Assembly (NCBI RefSeq): GCF_025154075.1
Contig: NZ_JAOAMU010000002.1
Coordinates: 690,775-754,774, forward strand
DNA length: 64,000 nucleotides
Direction of reading: 5' to 3'
Source of the DNA: Chryseobacterium herbae
Lineage (GTDB): Bacteria > Bacteroidota > Bacteroidia > Flavobacteriales > Weeksellaceae
Shown: in pieces, positions 55,090 through 64,000 of the stretch
How the letters are laid out: the number at the start of each line of letters is the position of its first letter
Position numbering within the stretch: the first letter of the stretch is position 1
Made by a program: the position numbers and the translations under genes
Notes under the pieces: model-generated
Databases searched by the model: none
Seen by the model: the letters and a program-made list of their open reading frames with translations, nothing else
Told to the model about the DNA's origin: nothing

Positions 55090-55405
55090 CATTTTGAGCA
55101 TTAGTGATGTTTGTGATAGTGACTGTTGAGCCTCCAAAATCACCAAAAGCAGTCACTACAACGTTAGGAGAATTAGGTTTTAAAGAGTAAACTCCATCGA
55201 ACACTGATCTTGAATTACCTGCGTCGTCTACAATAATACCGCTTCCGGGTGCTCCCGAAATAGCGAATTTCAGTACGTTGCTTCTGCTGGCGTTAGCAAT
55301 AGTAATAGTCGAGTTTGTGCCGTTTGCAGTGTTCCAGGTACAAAATTGACCTGATTTAATGCTGGCCGTTCCGTTTTGGTTGATTACCGGGTTTTGTGAT
55401 GCCAT
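55055..55405 (-). CDS. Small beta-rich protein, first gene of the giant-protein operon
   Basis: The protein has 116 residues from the ATG ending at 55405 (MASQNPVINQNGTASIKSGQ). A longer frame starts 66 bp upstream but would add an unlikely hydrophobic lead. No signal peptide. It is strand-rich with many Asn, Ser and Thr (TWNTANGTNSTITIANASRS), like a small lectin or sandwich domain, and is a paralogue of the next gene. A role as a soluble partner of the large proteins is a guess from linkage. No family recognised. Confidence 0.65.
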   Translation of the reverse strand: MASQNPVINQNGTASIKSGQFCTWNTANGTNSTITIANASRSNVLKFAISGAPGSGIIVDDAGNSRSVFDGVYSLKPNSPNVVVTAFGDFGGSTVTITNITNAQNDAEATIQCQTS

Positions 55406-56111
55406 AATTATTAGTTTTAAGGTTATAAAAATTATATTTGAAAAATGTAATGTTATTACAGGATAAGTCATGATAGCTCTCCTTCATTTCTAACCTCAAT
55501 TCTCTCTTATCTGAAACCTATCTGGTCTTCTCTCTTTTCTATTGTATTTTAAAATCAGGCTTTTAAAATTTGCCTGTCACTATAGATGAGAAGCTTCATT
55601 AAAGAACAATTCAAAGTAAAGAAAATAAAATAATCCCCTGCTAAGTGAAAATACCGGAATTATGAATTACGTATTTATACGTAGTATTTTAACTAGTTAT
55701 TATATAGTTAGTTATGAATTAATGTAACACTACCACTGTAGGAATAAGGTTCTTTATATTCAAATTAAAGATCGATAGTTTTAAAGACCGAAAACTTGTA
55801 AAAAGACAATTTGATCATCGTACATTGGAGATAGAGAAACGCAAAAAAAAATCTCATTAAACGCAAAAAATTATTTTACATGAAATGGAGTGTTTAAAAG
55901 TATAATATTAATAAAAATGTAAAATTTATCCCTAAAAGTGTGGTACCATACGTGTTAAGAGATAAAATTATTATGATTATTTTTTTATAAACTGTTTGAA
56001 GATCCACAATAAAAATATATTTTTGCACTCAACAACATAAAATCCTAATGGATAATGGTTGTTTCAAAAAAAACTAAAAACCAAAAACTAACCTTGAAAA
56101 CTAATTAAATC
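55406..56111. other. Upstream region of the giant-protein operon, 706 bp
   Basis: Very AT-rich and presumably holds the operon promoter, but I found no perfect TTG-N20-TAnnTTTG on the minus strand. Two TACGTA palindromes separated by 4 bp (55668-55683) and a nearby AACTAGTTATTATATAGTTA dyad (55691-55710) are the only symmetric sequences. No gene seen. Confidence 0.4.
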
Positions 56112-56437
56112 ATGAAAATGAACAAAACTACACTGTATTTCATTTTACCTATTCATCACAACTCATTGTTTCAAACAATTTAAAATCAACAGTAAGTACT
56201 CAAAATTTCTACGGAGCACACGTCGTATTTAACCAATATGGCCGATTCGAATATTTCCACCAATCTGATGGAGACCCTACCGGATAATGAAAAGCATTAC
56301 AGGTATTCCACTATCAATCCAGGGGAAAAGAAGCGTCTTTAGCGATGCTTGAGGAAGTTTGCTGTTGTATCAGTGATGATGTTACATTCTTTGATCATCC
56401 AAAATATTTTCAAAATCAATGTTTATTCATTGATTAA
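56112..56437 (+). pseudogene. Decayed small gene with several frameshifts
   Basis: Three overlapping frame segments read as one protein if single-base shifts are allowed near 56150, 56280 and 56340. They are a short N-terminal segment (MKMNKTTLYFILP), then a segment containing NFYGAHVVFNQYGRFEYFHQ, then EKHYRYSTINPGEKKRL followed by MLEEVCCCISDDVTFF and a stop at 56435-56437. Codon-like character is continuous through the breaks. I do not recognise the parent family. It sits between the foreign-looking operon and the RCC1 gene. Confidence 0.45.
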
Positions 56438-56542
56438 AACTCCTGTTTTTGGATGAGATCATTTTTTTATGGAGCTCAGAAACCATTTAAACGAAGCGGA
56501 ACCGAAAAGCTAAACGAGTAGGGAAATTATTATAACTTAAAT

Positions 56543-59500
56543 ATGAAAAAAAACCTCTTTTTTCTATTATTATTTATCAGTTTGCAGTCATTTGCTCAAT
56601 GCTGGAAAAGCATAAGCACCGGATCAAGCCATTCGATAGCAATAAAAACCGACGGAACACTTTGGGCCTGGGGAAATAATGGCAGCGGAGAATTGGGAGA
56701 CGGTACAGCCGTAAGCAAAAGTGTACCTGTGCAAGTAGGAACAGGCAATAACTGGCTCAAAATATCTACCGGCAGCGCATCTACGATTGCTATTAAAACA
56801 GATGGAACACTCTGGTCCTGGGGATTTAATATGTATGGACAAGTAGGAGATGGCACAACTTCAAATAAATATTCACCTAAACAAATAGGAACAGCGACAG
56901 ACTGGCAAAGTATCAGTGCAGAAGGTCCCCACGTATTGGCCATAAAAACAAACGGAACTCTATGGGCATGGGGATATAATCTTCACGGAGAATTAGGGAC
57001 CGGAGCTACAGGGACTATATTAACTCCCGTTCAGGTAGGTACAGATACCAACTGGCGAACTGTTACGCTGGGAACATCTCATACCCTGGCTGTAAAAACA
57101 AACGGAACACTTTGGGGATGGGGAACCAATGGATCAGGTGAATTGGGTGATGGAACTACAATTGGCAAAAGTACTCCCGTTCAGATAGGAGCAGCTACGG
57201 ACTGGAAAGATGTTGCTGCAGGTAATGGTCATTCTGTAGCTACTAAAACCAATAATGTTCTTTACACCTGGGGACGAAATGATGTGGGGCAAATGGGAAC
57301 GGGTACTACCAACTCATACAGTTCTACGCCAACTGTAATTTATCAGGGAGTTCAGAGTATTGCAGCAGAAGGTGTACATTCCGCGTTCATTTCCTCCAAT
57401 GGTTCTCTTTACACATTTGGATGGAATGCACATGGACAATTAGGAGATGGAACAACGACCGATAGAAATACACCGACACTTATCGGAACGGCTGTTGATC
57501 GTAAAAGTATTGAAGTAGGCTCAAGAAATACAATGGTTATCAATGTAGATGGGTTTTTGTCAATTTGTGGAAATAATGAGGTTGGACAAATAGGTGATGG
57601 CACCACTGTTCAGAGAAAAACACTGACTCAGGTTAGCTGCTCGGAAATTTGTAATCCTCCAACCCAGTTATATACTTCTAATATTACTTCTACATCGGTT
57701 ACCCTAAACTGGTTACCACCAGCACCGGTACCGGGTGGAGGATTTTTATATGCTTATTCTACAACCAATGTTACTCCGGCGAGTGGTGGAGGCAATGGTA
57801 TTATCAATTCCACTTCAGGCAGTGTAACCAATTTATTACCAAGCACCACTTATTATTGGTGGGTGGCATCTAATTGCTCATCCGGCCAGGTTAATTGGGT
57901 ACCGGGAGGATCTTTTATGACCCTTCCTCCGGCAGGCTGCTGGCAAAAAGTTTCTGCAGGGTATGGTCATTCATTAGGAATAAAATCAGATGGAACATTG
58001 TGGTCATGGGGATCTAATGACAATGGAGAGTTAGGAGACGGAACAGTGATATACAGAAATGTTCCGGTACAAATAGGTACAGGTAACGATTGGTTAAAAG
58101 TTTCCGCAGGTTTACATTATTCGGTGGGACTCAAAACAAACGGAACCCTTTGGGCGTGGGGTTACAATAGTCATGGTCAATTGGGAGACGGAACGACCAC
58201 TGACAGTTATCTCCCAAAACAAATAGGAACCGCTTCAGACTGGGCAAGCATCGTTACCGGAAATAACCATACATTCGCCATAAAGACCAGCGGAAGTCTT
58301 TGGGGTTGGGGAAGTAATTCAACAGGTAAATTAGGTGACGGAACTACTGTTAACAGAACTTCACCTGTTCAGATAGGAAATGCCTCCTATTGGAAGAGTG
58401 TTGCAGCGGGTGCCGGCTTTTCTCTGGCGGTAAACACCAATGGAACCCTTTGGGCGTGGGGTATAAATATGTATGGACAAATTGGTGATGGTACCACCAC
58501 CACACGACTTGTACCTACACAAATATCAACAGATATCACCTGGTCAGATGTGGCTGCAGGTAACACTCATTCCTTAGCAAGAAAAACAAACGGATTACTG
58601 TATGCCTGGGGAGACAATAGTGAGGGCCAACTTGGTGACGGTACCACTGTAGATAAATCAACACCAACCCTTGTACGTGATGGAATTCAAAGCATGGATG
58701 CAGGATGGTTTCATACCACAGCCATAGCGACATCCGGAAACCTTTTCGCATGCGGACAAAATGATTATGGTCAGTTAGGTAACAATACGACTACCAACAG
58801 CACCAGCTGGGTTCTTATAGGAAACGCTACCGATCATATACTGGTTTCTGCAGGTGCATACCATATTTCATCTGTAAGCAACAATGGTTCTCTGAAAATG
58901 ACTGGAGCCAATTTTGCAGGACAGATAGGAGATGGTACCAATATTCAGAGACCTGTAATTACTCAGATTGCCTGCCCTTCAGGCTGTAGTCCTCCAAGCC
59001 AGCTGTATACTTCAAATATCACTTCTACGACGGCTACCTTTAACTGGTTACCATCAGCATCAGCACCAAACGGAGGATATATATACAGCTATGGGACTAC
59101 ACCAACTGTGGGAAGTACAAATGGAAATACAGTTTCTACAACAGCCAATGCTACCAATTTATTACCTAATACCACCTACTATTGGTGGGTAGCAGCTGAT
59201 TGTGTATCCAGCCAAAGCAGCTGGGTACTGGGAGGATCTTTTACGACACTTCCATCCTCTACTGGCTGCTGGCAAAAAGTGAGTACAGGATATACTCATT
59301 CAGTAGGAATAAAAACAGACGGAACGCTTTGGGCATGGGGATCTAACAGCGACGGCCAATTAGGTGACGGAACGCTTATCAACAGAAATGTTCCGATACA
59401 AATAGGCGCAGCAAACAATTGGTTAAAAGTTTTTGCAGGTGATCAACATACCTTTGCCATTAAAACAGATGGAACACTTTGGGCATGGGGTGGAAACTTA

Positions 59501-62500
59501 GCAAATGAATTAGGAGACGGAACCACTGTTACCAGAAAGACTCCCATCCAGATAGGTACTGCTACTGACTGGGTAAGTGTGGCTGCCGGCGATGTTCATA
59601 CATTAGCTGTCAAAGCAAACGGGACCCTTTGGGCCTGGGGAAGTAATGTAGTAGGTCAGTTAGGTAATGGAACCAATACTAATAGAAGTACACCTACTCA
59701 GATAGGAACTGAAACCAACTGGAAAAATGTCGCAGCAGGTGCCAGTTTTTCGCTGGCGACAAAAACGAACGGTACCCTTTGGGCCTGGGGTTGGAATTAT
59801 CAGGGACAACTTGGAGATGGCACAACAGGAACATCACGAACTTCACCTGTACAGATAGGAACAGATACTAACTGGGCCGAAGTTGCTGCAGGAAGCGCTC
59901 ATTCTGTAGCAAGAAAAACAAACGGATTACTCTATGGATGGGGTAAAAATGAAATTGGACAATTTGGTGACGGTACCACTGTAGATAAATCAACGCCAAC
60001 CCTTGTCCGTGATGGAGTTCAAAGCTTTGATGCAGGATGGTTTCATACCGTAATCATAACAACATCAGGAAATATATTTTCGTGCGGACAAAATAGTTTT
60101 GGTCAGCTGGGTAACAATACGACCAATCACAGCACAAGCTGGGTTTTTACAGGAGCGGCAACCAATTATATGCTGGTTTCTGCAGGAGGATACCATACTT
60201 TAAGTATAGATAATACTGGTTCCTTGAAAGCTGTCGGACTTAATAATAATGGGCAACTAGGGGATGGTACCAATACTCATAAGTATACACTCACCGCTAT
60301 TGCCTGTCCTTCAGTTTGCAACCCTCCAAGCCAGTTGTATACTTCCAATATTACTTCTACGACGGCTACCCTTAACTGGTTACCATCAGCAACAGCACCA
60401 TCCGGAGGATATGTATATGCTTACGGTACTTCACCAACTATGGGAGCTGCCAATGGAAATACGGTTTCTACAACAGCCGACGCAACCAATTTATTACCTA
60501 GCACTACGTACTATTGGTGGGTGATGTCTAATTGCGAATCCAGCCAAAGCAGTTGGATTCCGGGAGGTTCTTTTACGACACTAGCTCCTGCAGGCTGCTG
60601 GCAAAAAATGAGTGCCGGTAGTACGCATTCGTTGGGAATAAAGTCAGATGGAACACTTTGGGCCTGGGGAAGTAACCAGTTTGGCCAGATAGGTGATGGA
60701 ACCAGTACGGATAAAAATATTCCAACACAGATAGGGACGGCAAATAACTGGAAAAAAGTTGTTGCTGGTGCTTTGTATTCAGTCGGAATCAAAACAGACG
60801 GAACGCTTTGGACCTGGGGATATAACTGGACAGGTCAGCTCGGAGATGGAACTACGGTCAACAGAAATATACCTACACAAATAGGAACCGCTACCGATTG
60901 GGCAGAGGCCTCCGTAGCAAGTAATCACACATTAGCTATAAAAGCAAACGGAACCCTTTGGGCTTGGGGTAAAAATGGTGACGGACAATTAGGAGACGGT
61001 ACCACCATCACTAAAACTGTACCTACACAGATCGGAACAGCTACTAATTGGCGAAGCATCGCAGCAGGTATTGATTTTTCTCTTGCGATAAGAACAGACG
61101 GTACTCTTTGGGCCTGGGGAATCAATGGATCGGGTCAATTGGGTGATGGTACCACAGTAACCAAAACGATACCTACTCAAATAGGAGCAGACACCGGCTG
61201 GGTACAAATTGCTGCCGGAGCTTTCCATTCTGTAGCTAGCAATACGAATGGATCACTTTATACCTGGGGACGAAATAACCAGGGACAACTTGGTGATGGC
61301 ACCAATACCGACAGATCTACCCCTGCTGCTGTATCTGATCAGGTAAAAAGTATTGATGCCGGATGGTATTATACGGTAGGGGTAAAAACAACCGGAAATA
61401 TGTTTGCTTGCGGGCAAAATAATTATGGTCAGTTGGGTAACAACACGACCAATAACAATTCAAATTGGATTTCTGTAGGAAATGCTACCGACTTTAGCAT
61501 TGTTTCTGCAGGAGCATACCATACTTTAGCGATAAATAATGATGGCTTTTTGAAAGCTACCGGAAATAACGAGGGAGGACGATTAGGTGACGGCACTGCG
61601 ATTCAGAGAAATGAATTTGTTTCTATTGCCTGTCCATCAAGCTGTACTCCACCAAGCCAGTTGTATACTTCCAATATCACTTCTGCAACGGCTACCCTTA
61701 ACTGGACAGCATCAGCATCAGCTCCGAATGGAGGTTACCAGTATCTTTACAGTACCAATTCGATTATTGGAGGGATAAATGGAACTAGTCCTTCTACTAC
61801 GGCAAATCTGACCAATTTATTACCTAATACCACTTATTACTGGTGGGTAGCATCTGATTGTGTATCCAGCCAAAGCAGTTGGATGCAGGGAGGTTCATTT
61901 ACTACACTTCCTACTGCTGAAACAGGTTGTTGGGAAAGTGTGAGTTCAGGTTCTTTTCATTCGTCAGGAATAAAGTCAGATGGTACACTATGGGCATGGG
62001 GATCTAATGTTGCCGGTCAACTAGGTGACGGAACGACAAGCTCAAAAAATACCCCAACACAAATAGGAACCGGAAATAATTGGCTGAAAGTAGCTGCCGG
62101 AAGTAGTCATACTGTTGCCATCAAAACAAATGGTACGATATGGACATGGGGAAGTAATCAAAATGGTCAATTGGGTGATGGTACCACAGTCACTAAAACG
62201 ATACCTACACAAATAGGAACCGCAACAGACTGGGTAAGCATCTCTGCCGGGACTAGTTATACATTAGGAATCAAATCGGATGGAACACTATGGGCCTGGG
62301 GATTTAATTATTATGGGGTATTAGGAGATGGTACAACCATCAGTAGAAACGTACCGGTACAAATCGGGACTGCAAACGATTGGAAAATAATCACAGCAGG
62401 CACTGAACATACTCTTGCCATCAAAACGAATGGAACACTATGGGGTTGGGGAAATACCAGTTATGGACGATTGGGTGAAGGAACTACGACTTCAACTTCA

Positions 62501-63262
62501 ACAATACTATCAACCCCTACTCAAATAGGAACCGCTACAGATTGGAAAAGTGTGAGTGCAGGATCTTTTCATTCGTTAGGAATGAAAACAGATGGAGCGT
62601 TATGGGGCTGGGGAGAAAATTTTGAAGGGCAATTAGGTGATGGAACCTCAACCCTTAGAAGCACTCCAACAAGAATCGGAACCGCAACAGACTGGAAACA
62701 TGTGGCTACTAACCATTTTCATTCGTCTGTGGGAATTAAAACAGATGGAACACTTTGGGCGTGGGGTAGAAATACTTATGGGCAATTAGGTGATGGGACT
62801 AAAATCGCCAGACCTATTCCCACTCAAATAGGAACAGCTACTGATAGAAAAATTGTTGCAGCAGGGGAATATACTACACTTGCTATAAATACCAATGGAT
62901 TTTTGTCAGCCACCGGTCGTAATGAAAATGGGCAGATAGGAGATGGCACAAATGTTCAAAAAACAATTTTCACACCTATTGGCTGTCCTACAGGTATTGT
63001 TTTAAGAACTGAGGAAGTTTCAACACAGAAAGATCAGCTGAAAGTCTACCCGAATCCGGTACATGATATCCTGACGGTTTCTTTTGATCAAAAGATTCTT
63101 TCCGTTACGGTTTACAATATGGCGGGGCAACAGGTACTTACTAAAACGATCAACGACACTAAAGGAACCATTGATGTTTCTGCTTTCGCATCAGGAGTTT
63201 ATCTGGTGAAAGTCAATGCAGTCAATGATTTTGTAAAAACAGTAAAAGTGATCAAGCGATAA
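56543..63262 (+). CDS. Giant RCC1-repeat surface protein with T9SS sorting domain
   Basis: The protein has 2239 residues. A signal peptide (MKKNLFFLLLFISLQSFA) precedes five blocks of RCC1-type repeats. Each block holds about seven copies of the pattern H(S/T).AIKTDGTLWAWG.N..GQLGDGT, enough for one seven-bladed propeller, starting near 56600, 57938, 59267, 60596 and 61928 (443-446 residues apart). Blocks 1-4 each end in an Fn3-like module (CNPPSQLYTSNITSTTATLN, then TTYYWWVA). The C-terminal 75 residues (VYPNPVHDILTVSF ... GVYLVKV ... VKVIKR) are a type A T9SS sorting domain, so the protein is exported across the outer membrane and attached or released. Probably an adhesin or binding protein. 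The ligand is unknown. Confidence 0.93.
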   Translation: MKKNLFFLLLFISLQSFAQCWKSISTGSSHSIAIKTDGTLWAWGNNGSGELGDGTAVSKSVPVQVGTGNNWLKISTGSASTIAIKTDGTLWSWGFNMYGQVGDGTTSNKYSPKQIGTATDWQSISAEGPHVLAIKTNGTLWAWGYNLHGELGTGATGTILTPVQVGTDTNWRTVTLGTSHTLAVKTNGTLWGWGTNGSGELGDGTTIGKSTPVQIGAATDWKDVAAGNGHSVATKTNNVLYTWGRNDVGQMGTGTTNSYSSTPTVIYQGVQSIAAEGVHSAFISSNGSLYTFGWNAHGQLGDGTTTDRNTPTLIGTAVDRKSIEVGSRNTMVINVDGFLSICGNNEVGQIGDGTTVQRKTLTQVSCSEICNPPTQLYTSNITSTSVTLNWLPPAPVPGGGFLYAYSTTNVTPASGGGNGIINSTSGSVTNLLPSTTYYWWVASNCSSGQVNWVPGGSFMTLPPAGCWQKVSAGYGHSLGIKSDGTLWSWGSNDNGELGDGTVIYRNVPVQIGTGNDWLKVSAGLHYSVGLKTNGTLWAWGYNSHGQLGDGTTTDSYLPKQIGTASDWASIVTGNNHTFAIKTSGSLWGWGSNSTGKLGDGTTVNRTSPVQIGNASYWKSVAAGAGFSLAVNTNGTLWAWGINMYGQIGDGTTTTRLVPTQISTDITWSDVAAGNTHSLARKTNGLLYAWGDNSEGQLGDGTTVDKSTPTLVRDGIQSMDAGWFHTTAIATSGNLFACGQNDYGQLGNNTTTNSTSWVLIGNATDHILVSAGAYHISSVSNNGSLKMTGANFAGQIGDGTNIQRPVITQIACPSGCSPPSQLYTSNITSTTATFNWLPSASAPNGGYIYSYGTTPTVGSTNGNTVSTTANATNLLPNTTYYWWVAADCVSSQSSWVLGGSFTTLPSSTGCWQKVSTGYTHSVGIKTDGTLWAWGSNSDGQLGDGTLINRNVPIQIGAANNWLKVFAGDQHTFAIKTDGTLWAWGGNLANELGDGTTVTRKTPIQIGTATDWVSVAAGDVHTLAVKANGTLWAWGSNVVGQLGNGTNTNRSTPTQIGTETNWKNVAAGASFSLATKTNGTLWAWGWNYQGQLGDGTTGTSRTSPVQIGTDTNWAEVAAGSAHSVARKTNGLLYGWGKNEIGQFGDGTTVDKSTPTLVRDGVQSFDAGWFHTVIITTSGNIFSCGQNSFGQLGNNTTNHSTSWVFTGAATNYMLVSAGGYHTLSIDNTGSLKAVGLNNNGQLGDGTNTHKYTLTAIACPSVCNPPSQLYTSNITSTTATLNWLPSATAPSGGYVYAYGTSPTMGAANGNTVSTTADATNLLPSTTYYWWVMSNCESSQSSWIPGGSFTTLAPAGCWQKMSAGSTHSLGIKSDGTLWAWGSNQFGQIGDGTSTDKNIPTQIGTANNWKKVVAGALYSVGIKTDGTLWTWGYNWTGQLGDGTTVNRNIPTQIGTATDWAEASVASNHTLAIKANGTLWAWGKNGDGQLGDGTTITKTVPTQIGTATNWRSIAAGIDFSLAIRTDGTLWAWGINGSGQLGDGTTVTKTIPTQIGADTGWVQIAAGAFHSVASNTNGSLYTWGRNNQGQLGDGTNTDRSTPAAVSDQVKSIDAGWYYTVGVKTTGNMFACGQNNYGQLGNNTTNNNSNWISVGNATDFSIVSAGAYHTLAINNDGFLKATGNNEGGRLGDGTAIQRNEFVSIACPSSCTPPSQLYTSNITSATATLNWTASASAPNGGYQYLYSTNSIIGGINGTSPSTTANLTNLLPNTTYYWWVASDCVSSQSSWMQGGSFTTLPTAETGCWESVSSGSFHSSGIKSDGTLWAWGSNVAGQLGDGTTSSKNTPTQIGTGNNWLKVAAGSSHTVAIKTNGTIWTWGSNQNGQLGDGTTVTKTIPTQIGTATDWVSISAGTSYTLGIKSDGTLWAWGFNYYGVLGDGTTISRNVPVQIGTANDWKIITAGTEHTLAIKTNGTLWGWGNTSYGRLGEGTTTSTSTILSTPTQIGTATDWKSVSAGSFHSLGMKTDGALWGWGENFEGQLGDGTSTLRSTPTRIGTATDWKHVATNHFHSSVGIKTDGTLWAWGRNTYGQLGDGTKIARPIPTQIGTATDRKIVAAGEYTTLAINTNGFLSATGRNENGQIGDGTNVQKTIFTPIGCPTGIVLRTEEVSTQKDQLKVYPNPVHDILTVSFDQKILSVTVYNMAGQQVLTKTINDTKGTIDVSAFASGVYLVKVNAVNDFVKTVKVIKR

Positions 63263-63302
63263 GCATTATCATGGTAGTGCGGAAGCAGGATCTATAAAAA
63301 AT

Positions 63303-63337
63303 AGCGTCACTTATTTGTAAGTGGCGCTGTTTTTTTA
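63303..63337 (+). terminator. Rho-independent terminator after the RCC1 gene
   Basis: AGCGTCACTTA (63303-63313) pairs with TAAGTGGCGCT (63318-63328) with one G-U pair, followed by a run of seven T. Confidence 0.85.
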
Positions 63338-63401
63338 AAACGAATCGCTATTTTTAAGACATCAAAAAACAAAAACAATAACCGTTAAAAAATTAAAAAT
63401 C

Positions 63402-63812
63402 ATGAAAAAAATAGGAATCATTGGTTTCCTTCTCTTCAGCTTTTCCGTTGCAAGTGCACAAACCATCGAATCGGGAAGCCGCAGCACGACAGGCTACATC
63501 AAATCCGACGGAACCATTGAAAACAGTAGCCGTTCCACCGTCGGGTACATCAAGTCGGACGGAACCATCGAGAATAAAAGCCGCTCGACCATCGGTTATA
63601 TCAAAAGCGACGGCACCATTGAAAACAGCAGCCGTTCTACGGTAGGGTACGTTAAAAAAGACGGAACCATAGAAAACAGCAGCCGTTCAACCATTGGTTA
63701 CATCAAAGACGATGGAACGGTAGAAAACAGCAGTCGCAGTACTATAGGCTATGCCAGAGGAATTAAAAAAGAGTGGGCAGCAGTAGTTTATTTCTTTTTT
63801 AAGTTAGATTAA
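63402..63812 (+). CDS. Small secreted protein of 17-residue repeats
   Basis: The protein has 136 residues. A signal peptide (MKKIGIIGFLLFSFSVASA) is followed by five full and one partial copy of the unit SSRSTVGYIKSDGTIEN (17 residues, 51 bp) and a short hydrophobic tail (WAAVVYFFFKLD). The alternating strand-turn pattern (GYIKSDGTIEN) suggests a short beta-repeat fold, resembling proteins labelled 5-fold beta-flower in Bacteroidota; that name is from memory. The role is unknown. It has its own unit after the RCC1 terminator. Confidence 0.8.
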   Translation: MKKIGIIGFLLFSFSVASAQTIESGSRSTTGYIKSDGTIENSSRSTVGYIKSDGTIENKSRSTIGYIKSDGTIENSSRSTVGYVKKDGTIENSSRSTIGYIKDDGTVENSSRSTIGYARGIKKEWAAVVYFFFKLD

Positions 63813-63960
63813 TCATCTGCTTTGTAAAGACGAAATGAACCCATTGAGTGGATCAGTTCAAAAATCCGGGCTTTTATTCAATGAAATTACACCTCGTTCC
63901 GGATCAATGATTACATCGCCGCTTTAAACCCTATGTTGAAAGATCATAAATAATAAAAAG

Positions 63961-64000
63961 ATGAAACTGAATATTTCTTACCATCTTGAGGAAACACGTT
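63961..64000 (+). CDS. Possible start of a gene running off the right edge
   Basis: An ATG at 63961 opens a frame (MKLNISYHLEETR) that continues past the window. It follows an AT-rich leader. Too short to assign, and it may be a chance frame. Confidence 0.3.
   Translation, partial: MKLNISYHLEETR

Noticed and set aside
55406..55471. Longer N-terminus for the first gene of the giant operon
   Set aside because: It would add a hydrophobic segment absent from the compact MASQ start, and the extension does not match the paralogue.
63460..63760. CRISPR-like or simple tandem DNA repeat
   Set aside because: The 51-bp units are contiguous, in frame and differ mainly at silent positions; there are no spacers. 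They encode the repeat protein.

Overview
The window looks like a chromosome segment of a Bacteroidota bacterium, most likely Flavobacteriia of the Chryseobacterium/Weeksellaceae type. The evidence is a Bacteroidetes-type VI secretion (T6SSiii-like) VgrG locus, a C-terminal type IX secretion (T9SS) sorting domain, promoters of the form TTG-N18..20-TAnnTTTG, LytS/LytTR and TPR-type two-component systems, a membrane-anchored TPR-AraC regulator, and mostly low-GC DNA with many intergenic hairpins. I see no rRNA, tRNA, CRISPR array or complete insertion sequence.

Layout. (1) 1-8558, minus strand: a tight T6SS accessory operon reading VgrG spike, HET-C-domain effector candidate, a lipoprotein and a membrane protein (possible immunity proteins), a LysM-like adaptor, a DUF4280 PAAR-like tip and a second cargo gene cut by the window edge. 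(2) 8682-23351: ordinary accessory and housekeeping genes. These include a secreted protein, a GldA-like ABC ATPase with a ParB-like partner, an SUKH-like protein, a DUF4440 protein, a GNAT enzyme, a LytS/LytTR pair, an acyltransferase, an esterase, an adenosine-deaminase lipoprotein followed by an AraC regulator, and an overlapping pair of transposase-like HTH genes. (3) 23407-27546: two divergent secreted-protein genes. Their promoters are mirror images, each with its -33 TTG inside one arm of a 38-bp inverted repeat carrying an ACTAT-N5-ATAGT dyad. A TPR-AraC regulator follows. (4) 27708-37471: a secreted protein, a NarL-type two-component system, two lipoproteins (one with its signal peptide frameshifted out of frame), a YwqK/MORN-like repeat protein, a GNAT enzyme, a coiled-coil membrane protein and a small lipoprotein. 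(5) 37472-38676: a non-coding block of direct and nested inverted repeats. (6) 38677-55405, minus strand: a five-gene operon of visibly different composition. It encodes two small paralogous beta-rich proteins, a 1217-residue protein, an endonuclease/exonuclease/phosphatase-fold enzyme with intact catalytic motifs, and a 3627-residue giant with divergent LysM-like modules. (7) 56112-63812: a decayed gene, a 2239-residue T9SS protein built of five RCC1-type propellers separated by Fn3-like modules, and a small 17-residue-repeat secreted protein.

The most unusual parts are the foreign-looking giant-protein operon (6), which I cannot assign to any described system, and the mirror-image divergent promoters (3). 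The T6SS operon (1) is a recognisable effector-loading module with an effector of a known but little-studied kind.
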